From contig NW_024468516.1 in assembly GCF_001632365.1 (NCBI RefSeq), forward strand, positions 876,843-940,842: a stretch of 64,000 nucleotides of DNA, in the 5' to 3' direction. The stretch is from Laetiporus sulphureus 93-53 (Eukaryota > Basidiomycota > Agaricomycetes > Polyporales > Laetiporaceae). The notes beneath the pieces were generated by a model. It did no database searches and was not told the origin of the DNA. It worked only from the letters and a program-made list of their open reading frames with translations. Shown here one piece after another: positions 57,407 to 64,000 of the stretch. The position numbers were made by a program, and so were the translations under genes. The stretch's first letter is position 1. Each line of letters begins with the position of its first letter.

Positions 57407-60400
57407 ATATCACAACCGCGCATTTGAATGTGGCCCGGTCTAATCCGCGCGTCCACGGTTTTGTTTCTTCCACTTTCTACGATATCTATTTCCTTCAAGA
57501 ACCGTGGTGGGGGCAAATCGGCATCGATACCCCCCATGGCTCTGAGTCAGGCACTACTGTTTTTGGTCACGTCAATGTCCGGCCCTACGGCCTGGATGCT
57601 TTTCATTTTCCCTCCACCTCTGCGCTGCTGCGACCTCGAGCCAGCATCCTGGTCCGGCGTGTGCTCTTAAACACTTACCACATATCCATGTGTACTGACC
57701 TGGTGTCGGACCCAGATGTGGTCGTTCTTCATTTCATTTCCCGATCTGATCCCACCCATGATTTCTTCATGGTCAACTGCTATAATGAAGGCTCGCGAGC
57801 CCAACACCGCGTCCTGCCCACTCTCTATGATATCCCTTTCCCGCCACGAGCGAACCTCCTTGTCACCGGGGATTTTAATCTCCACCACCCCCTATGGTCA
57901 TGGACCGGACGGGCCTCCCGCTCTGCTTTCACTGCCTCCAATGCTTTCGCTGGTTGGCTCGAGCGCGAGTCGCTCGAAATTCTTAATGACCTCGATCAAC
58001 CCACCCACATGGTGAATGGTGACCTGCTCTCGGGCACCATCATCGATCTGGTCTGCGTGACCTTCAGTGCACAATTTCACATTCACAGCATCGCTGCCAC
58101 CCCACATCTTTTGAATCGGACCACGCATTACTGACCTCTGTTCTCTCCCACATCGCCCACCCAGTCAACATTGACCTCGGTTTTCGAATCGATGTCTCGA
58201 AGCGGGAAGACTGGAACACGTGCTTTGCCCGTGAACTGGTGCTGTCCCCGCCGCCGACCACTTACGCCACCACTGACGACCTCGAAGCGGGCGCTCAGGC
58301 TCTGCTGCGAGCAATGACCGTGGCCTGTCATGAAGCATTTCCCCGACGCACACATGCTCACCGGGCCTCCCAGCTCTGGTGGAATGATGCATGTGATACG
58401 GCCCGCACCGGTGTCCAGGCAGCTCATACTCGTGAGGAGCGGCGCGACGCCAAAGCCGCACTCTCGGCCATCATCCGACAAGCTCAGAAGGACTGGACTC
58501 AGGAGGCGGTCGCGTGACTCCAGCACACCAATTCCTGGCGACTCGCCTCCTGGACCAAAGGAGTGCGGGCGTCCCCACTACCAGTCATCTGCACGGACGG
58601 GGAAACTGGTTCTCTCCCAGCTGACGAGGGTCGTCTACTCACGCATTTCTATTTTCTGGCGTCTCCGCCTTTACCTGATTTGCTTCCTCTCTTTACCTCT
58701 ACGCCTCCAGCAGCGCACTCAGACCGCCCCCTCCTTATCACTGAAGTAACTGCCGCCATCGAGGCTGCATCTAATTATTCAGTGCCTGGCATCTCCAGAG
58801 TGTCGTGGCGGCTCCTAAAATGGGTCTGGCGGTCTGGTGCGCGTCATGCTCTTTTTTTTTTCTTTCCTCTTCTTTGCACCTGGGTTACCTCCCCGCCCTA
58901 CTTCGGGCTGCGGCGGTTGTGTACTTGCCCAAACCGGGCAAGGCGGATTACACCGCACCCAAGTCCCACTGACCAATTGCACTCTTGGAAACCTTGAGCA
59001 AGGTCCTAGAAAAAGTGGTTGCTGCTCATTTCAACTTTCAGATCGGTGCTCACAATCTTGTGCCCGGCTCACAGTTTGGTGGGCGGGGCCAACATTCTGT
59101 CGTGGATGCGGGAGTCACTCTGATGCACCGTGTATGCACTGCCTGGGAAAACGGTTTCTCTGCTACCTTACTGTGCATGGACGTCGAGGGCTATTACAAT
59201 AACATTCGCCACGACGTCCTTCACTCTGCTCTCCTTTCTTTGGGTTTTCCCACAAATGAGGTCCTGTGGACCTTGTCCTTCCTTTCTTCACGCACCGTGT
59301 GGCTCAAACTCAATTCAGAGCTGGGTCCATCATACCACGTCGCTGCGCTCGGCATCCCACAGAGATCACCTCTGTCGCCAGTCCTCTCTACTATATACTC
59401 TTCCCCGCTGTATGTGAACCTTGATCCATTCGTGCATCCCCAGCAGTCTACGATGGGCTACGTAGATGATTTTGCCCTCCTTATTGTTTCTCCCTCGCTG
59501 AACGAGAACACGGCCATCATCCAACGCACTCTACCGAGTGTGGGCACCATGCTTCACCAGCTTGAACTGACCATTGACATGGCGAAAACTGAGCTTATGC
59601 ACTTTACCTTCCCGAGACACTCCCTTGATGTCAACCCTCCCCTGCGGGTTCAGTGGGATGGGCGGGATATCACCACTCAACCTGCTTCATATCTGCGATG
59701 GCTCAGCATCTGGTACGACTGACGCCTAACCTTCACCCACCACATTCGGGTCATGGCAGCCAGGGCTTCATCCCGTGTTGCCGCTTTCTGCATGCTCGCC
59801 AACACACAGCGAGGCATGACAGTCGTGCAAGCCCGCTTGCTATACCTTACCACCATCCTTCCCGTACTCACCTTCAGTAGCCCCATGTGATATAACCCGC
59901 GGGGCCCACACTCACTCTTTCAACCTTTGCAACAGGTACAAAATGACGCACTGCGGTGGTTCATGGGAGCATGGCGGTCTACCCCCCACCACGTCCTCAA
60001 CCTCATATCCAGCGCCCTGCCAATGAGACACCAGCTCGACAAGCTCAATGGCCTTGCCGCAGCTCGCCTCCTCACCCTCTCGGAGTCCCACCCGGTGACC
60101 CACTGCCTGGCGGCCAACCGCACTACCGACCCACCCAACTTCTCCCTCCTCAACCCCACCATCCCTATCCACCACGGCACCAGCACAGTGGATGTGCTCG
60201 AACAAACCCTGCCCAAGCGAGCGGCATGCCTTCTCCCCTGGTTGCAGCCGCCCTGGGATCCTGCGCATCTGTGGGGTGAGAGGGTTCACGTCTGCGTCCC
60301 TCCGCCTACCAAAGACGGCTCCAAGGAGTACTTACATTCCTTTTTCTTCCCTCTTTTGCACTCTTCCATCCCTCTCCCCGATGCCCTATGGGTCTTCACA

Positions 60401-61390
60401 GATGGCTCCCAAATCGCCCAGCCTGACCCCGCCCCACGGAACCGACGAGCAGGTGCAGGTGCGTGTATCATTCACCAGGGTGCGATAAAGTACGAGTGGG
60501 CTTGGGGCATGGGCCACCAGGCTGAGGTGTATGACGCAGAACTCTTCGCAATGGCAGCAGTCACAAGCCGCTTTGCCAGTTTTCTGGCGACCTACCCCAT
60601 GATTACTCACATTTACCTCTGCGTGGACAACCGTGCTGCCCTGTCCAATGTCCTGTCGCTGAGCCCACACAGTGGCCAGCCCTTTTCTCTTCACTTTCGG
60701 GCACTTCTCGCTCCTCTCATGGAGCAATACCCACTTCTAAACATTTCTTTGCTATGGGTTCCTGGGCATACGGGTGTACTGGGTAACGAGGTGGCGGACC
60801 GGCTAGCCAAGGAAGGCACGTCCCTACCTGATAGTGTCCTACCCACCTTGACGTGGATCCAGCGCTGGACACATGAGTGAGCGACCACCTCCTGGCAAAC
60901 CGAGTTCCGTTACACCGATCGACCCACTGCAATATGGTCCTCGTGGCTGTCCCTGCCTGCCCAGACGCTACACCCTGTTTTCACTTCTAAATATTATGAA
61001 CGCGACGTCGAAGCCAGGTTAACCCAAGCCTTAACGGGCTACGGCTACCTGGCCCCTTACTTTTCTTCTCAATTTGGGACGGCGGGCCCTGCTCGTCACT
61101 TCCATGGCACACCCTGTGTATGCGATCTAACCACCCCCAGCACCCGCACCCACGTCATGCTGCGCTGCCCGAGACACGTGCACGCAAGGCACCTGCTCTT
61201 CCGGAACCCCAAGCCCACCCTCCTGGATTTACGTCGGCTTTGGCACCACCCCACCGGCCTCCACTGCCTCATCGCTTTCATTTCTGCTACACCCGTTTTC
61301 TCCGCTGCGGCCCTCGTGCCCCCCGGACCCTGGCTGATATGCCTTACCCTCGCGGCACTTACGTGACTGACCCCCTTGTTTACTCATAGT
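57403..61390 (+). pseudogene. LINE ORF2: endonuclease, reverse transcriptase, RNase H (broken)
   Basis: Starts at ATG 57403 inside the ORF1 stop. The AP-endonuclease domain shows LNVARSNPRVH, FLQEPWWG, VTGDFNLHHPLW and, after a frameshift near 58102, ESDHALLTS. The reverse transcriptase shows LLETLSKVLEK, LCMDVEGYYNNIRHD, GIPQRSPLSPVL (Arg where Gly is usual) and MGYVDDFALL. The RNase H shows WVFTDGSQ, VYDAELFAMAAV, CVDNRAALSN and WVPGHTGVLGNEVADRLAKE. The C-terminal CVCDLTTPSTRTHVMLRC is the usual Cys/His motif. Breaks seen: frameshifts near 58102 and 58912, and in-frame TGA at 58515, 58970, 59720, 59888 and 60878. They are described only; no repaired reading is given. Confidence 0.9.
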
Positions 61391-61497
61391 CTACACGTCG
61401 ACACTTCCTCGTGCGGTTTCACTCCTGTATTTACACCCTTCCAACTGCGCATAGCGCGGTATAGAAATAAATGTACAAAAAAAAAAAGGTAATTGGC

Positions 61498-61763
61498 GAG
61501 CTAATGTTAGCACAGGTGAAATATCTGAAATATGAAATAGGAACCAAAGTCTTGGATCACAGATCCTGAGGTTAGAACTTGAGAATAATAGAAGCTGTCC
61601 TCGGTCACATAGTGACCTAACAGTTGTCCTCGATCACATAGTGACTAGTGACCGTGATTGGGCATCTCTTCTAGGTGCTTGTTCATGAGGATCACATGAC
61701 CATGAGTGACGGCATGTTTCGTAACACAAGCTTCCCTCTCCAACCGCCAAGACCCTTTGGCAA
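61498..61763. repeat. Short flank with a 29-bp-period tandem repeat
   Basis: tgtcctcggtcacatagtgac (61596-61616) recurs 29 bases later with one change (61625-61645). Each unit contains gtcac.tagtgac-like dyad symmetry. Function unknown. Confidence 0.6.
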
Positions 61764-63130
61764 TTAAACCATAAGATCTTCTCTTCTTTGTCTGTGCTTC
61801 CATTTCGAAGAAGGAAGTATTCTTGAAACAGTATGCACGGGGCTGGCCGTGGAGACGTGTGATTCAGTCAAAGATTTATCATTCATGCCGGTGCCTGAGT
61901 GTTCTGATGCAGGACCATCCAGAGACGGGTATTTCTTCTCAACTTGATCAGCCCAAGAATGCTGATTGGCACTTGATGAGTCAGAATCACTGTTAAACAA
62001 CTCGACGATGCGTCCACTTCGATGCACTTGAGGAATTGAGGTACTCGGAAGGTTGTTTCTTATTGCTTCCAGTGCTTGGATTCGAGGAATCAATACTGGA
62101 GTTTCATGCATATGCCGGCTTGGGATGCTTAGGTGACAGCAAATCTGGGATTCGCCCTGCATTCCATCGTTCAGTCTTTTGCAAGGGTCGCACCTGTGGG
62201 TTGATACTCCCTGAAGAGTTGGATGTCCTTATCCTTTCACGGCATTCATGTTGCTGATGTCTAATCTGCCCACAGTTCCAACATTGACCAGGGAATTGGT
62301 TATGTCGTGGTTGCACATGACGAGAGTCTTCTCGCATGCCCTTGAATGGCTGATTGATCCATCGATTAATTGAAGGCGACGACTGCTGGTCTGTTGTCGA
62401 CTGCTGCCATTGCATCTTCTTCTTTCTGCCTTTCTTGTTAGGGCATTTTCTAGGCAAGCTTTCTTCTGAAGAGGAAGATGTAGAAGACATGGCACTGTCA
62501 TCGTCTTTTTGCTGACTGTTGTCAAACTTCCTTTAAATGAGGACCTTAATGCCACGCCATTCTTTTTGACTAAGATCGAGCAATGTCATCAGTACTTTCT
62601 TCCATATTGATGTAGGAAAGTCCATCTGGTTTGCTTGAGATGAATGAGTACGAATGGTGCCAATCCAAATGGTGTTCATGCCAAGAACATGCTGAGACAT
62701 TCGGTTAATATCCATAGGTTCGTCCTCATCTTCTTCGACTTCCTTTTTCTTCTGATGGATGGGTTGGTTTTGACTACCACTACCGAGTCTGAGGAGGAGG
62801 TAGGTGAGTCTTGTATTGACCAATTTCGTGACTAACTGTTTGATCTGCTTCCGCATTTTCTTCGTGATCGACGAACCTTCCAAGGGTTTTTTTGATCCGA
62901 TAGATGGCTTCTTTGGGCTTGCCTTCTTTTTGTTAATTGAAGAAGTCTTCTTCTTCTTCTTTGGTTTGATGATTGGCACTGTTCGGCTGATGTTCGGACT
63001 CTTTGCAGGACATTTGTCCATTTCATGCCCTGTCTTTCTGCACTTGTAGCATAAGTGTTCCTTAACTGGAAGGCTCCGAATATGCCATAGTCATTGTGTC
63101 CGATCAATGTCCATCGCATTTGGGTCATCT
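61764..63130 (-). pseudogene. Gag-like protein remnant with two CCHC zinc knuckles
   Basis: Read from right to left in three frames. The first part has CYKCRKTGHEMDKC (C-x2-C-x4-H-x4-C, about 63005-63046), a Lys-rich stretch (IIKPKKKKKTSSINKKKASP), and DINRMSQHVLGMNTIWIGTI. The second frame (62104-62490) begins MSSTSSSSEESLPRKCPNKK and holds CWNCGQIRHQQHEC, a second knuckle. A third frame (61764-62110) ends in a charged, Ser-rich tail. No protease, polymerase or integrase is seen. Base composition is more AT-rich than the neighbours. Best read as a decayed or spliced Gag-type gene of a retroelement; introns could join the frames, so a domesticated zinc-knuckle gene is an alternative. Confidence 0.55.
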
Positions 63131-63426
63131 ATATTCATTGAATTTTCATCATCCACTGAATCGTCCTGATTCGCATGTGTGATAAAATTGAAGATATTGC
63201 TTTTCCCTTTATGGACATTTCAGAGGTACGTGGATTCGATTGTGACATGTTCCATCGAATCCTAGGACTCGTGACAGCATGTTGCAGGACAAGACACGTG
63301 ATGAAGCATCAAGAGCACCTCATCCTGTGACCACCATCATCTTCCCTCGCTCGCAACATGAGCTCAGACACTCTTTCGATTCCTCATTCCCTCCCTCCAT
63401 TTCGCTATGCTCCTTAATCTCTCACA
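63131..63426. other. Spacer
   Basis: No motif or repeat recognised between the Gag-like remnant and the last frame. Confidence 0.4.
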
Positions 63427-63980
63427 TGGACAACCTCCCCCCTGGCTCCTTCTTCGCTTTGCCCGGTGCCCTCGCTGAACCCTCGGGGCTCACCGCTGTC
63501 CCCCTTCTGCTGCCCAGCCTGCAACTGAACTCAGGGGCTTTCCAGTTTGAGGAGGAGATGATTTTGCCTGGGGTGGATGATGTACTGCCCACCACTTCAG
63601 ATCTCCACATGATCGACCCCAGTGACATCATTCCCCCTCCTCTGAGGTGTCCGCGGGTCCCCCGCATAGTCCCCGCATCTGACCGCTGTACGTGGTCCAC
63701 TTCTTGCCCCACTGCATCTCCCTCCAACCAGCCTGACGCCTCCACTGATGCACGTCGAGACAATGGCATATCGTCGGCTCCTGTCACCCTGGCATGGGCT
63801 AGCCACCACTGCTCGGTCAAACCTGCGGAAGTGCGTCCGTCCAAGCGTGCTCAGAAAGGAAAGTTGTGGGCCCCTGCCACTGTGCCCTCTTTCCCCCTGG
63901 CTGTCATTCCGCACTCCTCACCACGGCCCGGTGACCTTTCCCCTCCATCACCTCCTGGTAGGGGGCTGTCACAGTATTAA
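63427..63980 (+). CDS. Uncharacterised Pro/Ser-rich protein
   Basis: Open frame of 184 codons from ATG 63427 (MDNLPPGSFFALPGALAEPS) to TAA at 63978-63980; the frame is open from 63279. Segments include GLTAVPLLLPSLQLNSGAFQ, FEEEMILPGVDDVLPTTSDL and a basic stretch KPAEVRPSKRAQKGK. Low complexity, rich in Pro, Ser and acidic residues, with no recognised domain. It may be the N-terminal frame of a mobile element or a gene continuing past the window. Coding status is uncertain. Confidence 0.4.
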
Positions 63981-64000
63981 GTGGCACCTTTCTTTTTGCA

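Larger units (their letters stand above)
55653..61497 (+). mobile_element. Full-length non-LTR retrotransposon (LINE, RNase-H-bearing fungal type)
   Basis: The element body is 55663-61487. It is bounded by a 10-bp target duplication, ggtaattggc, at 55653-55662 and 61488-61497, and ends in an A-tract (61477-61487). The 5' untranslated leader is only 25 bases. Two frames follow: a Gag-like ORF1 with zinc knuckles and an ORF2 with endonuclease, reverse transcriptase, RNase H and a terminal Cys/His motif. Domain order suits the Tad1/I group known from fungi. ORF2 is broken by frameshifts and stops, so the copy is inactive in its present form. The intact ends show full-length insertion by target-primed reverse transcription. 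Confidence 0.93.

Overview
The window looks like nuclear DNA of a filamentous basidiomycete, probably an Agaricomycete of the polypore type. This is inferred from three things: very intron-rich genes with introns of about 50-60 bases that start GT(A/G)(A/C)G and end (C/T)AG; families typical of that group (DUF6533-type membrane proteins, an F-box/leucine-rich protein); and a non-LTR retrotransposon of the fungal RNase-H-bearing type. No bacterial signals, tRNA, rRNA or CRISPR were seen. Exon chains were built by hand from reading frames, splice signals and family motifs. Gene ends are usually firm, but some internal junctions are not.

Layout. Bases 1-2450: a vacuolar-type Ca2+/H+ exchanger on the minus strand. 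Bases 2450-9365: a gene-poor, repeat-rich stretch with a decayed and an apparently fuller copy of a DUF6533-type membrane-protein gene. Bases 9700-49600: the gene-rich core. In order it holds isovaleryl-CoA dehydrogenase (-), a Zn2Cys6 transcription factor (+), arginase (+), a class I/II aminotransferase (+), an FAD monooxygenase (-), inositol-pentakisphosphate 2-kinase (-), an Apc15/Mnd2-like subunit (+), a CWF19L1/Drn1-type protein (-), a secreted type-B carboxylesterase (+), a NUDT19-like Nudix hydrolase (-), a macro-domain-like protein (+), a UBLCP1-type phosphatase (-), an F-box protein (+), COP9 signalosome subunit 8 (-), a NECAP-type endocytic adaptor (+) and an unknown small protein (+). 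Bases 50195-53137: a second DUF6533-type gene, which is an inverted duplicate of 6400-9365. Bases 53700-64000: a mobile-element cluster with a complete miniature LTR element, a full-length but mutated LINE and a Gag-like zinc-knuckle remnant.

Functional themes. The core is mostly housekeeping: amino-acid catabolism (isovaleryl-CoA dehydrogenase, arginase, aminotransferase), protein turnover control (CSN8, UBLCP1, Apc15, F-box), inositol phosphate and calcium handling, RNA processing, and nucleotide or ADP-ribose metabolism (Nudix and macro genes sharing a promoter). Several genes are head-to-head pairs 245-390 bases apart (IVD/Zn2Cys6, IPK1/Apc15, Nudix/macro, CSN8/NECAP).

The most notable observations are: a 1,141-bp TRIM-like element with 251-bp LTRs and an intact 5-bp target duplication; a LINE with an ATGA stop-start overlap whose in-frame stops are mostly CGA-to-TGA; a 2.9-kb inverted duplication flanking about 41 kb of genes; consecutive 20-nt and 10-nt micro-exons in arginase; and a 111-nt tandem duplication in the F-box gene whose length nearly equals a predicted intron.
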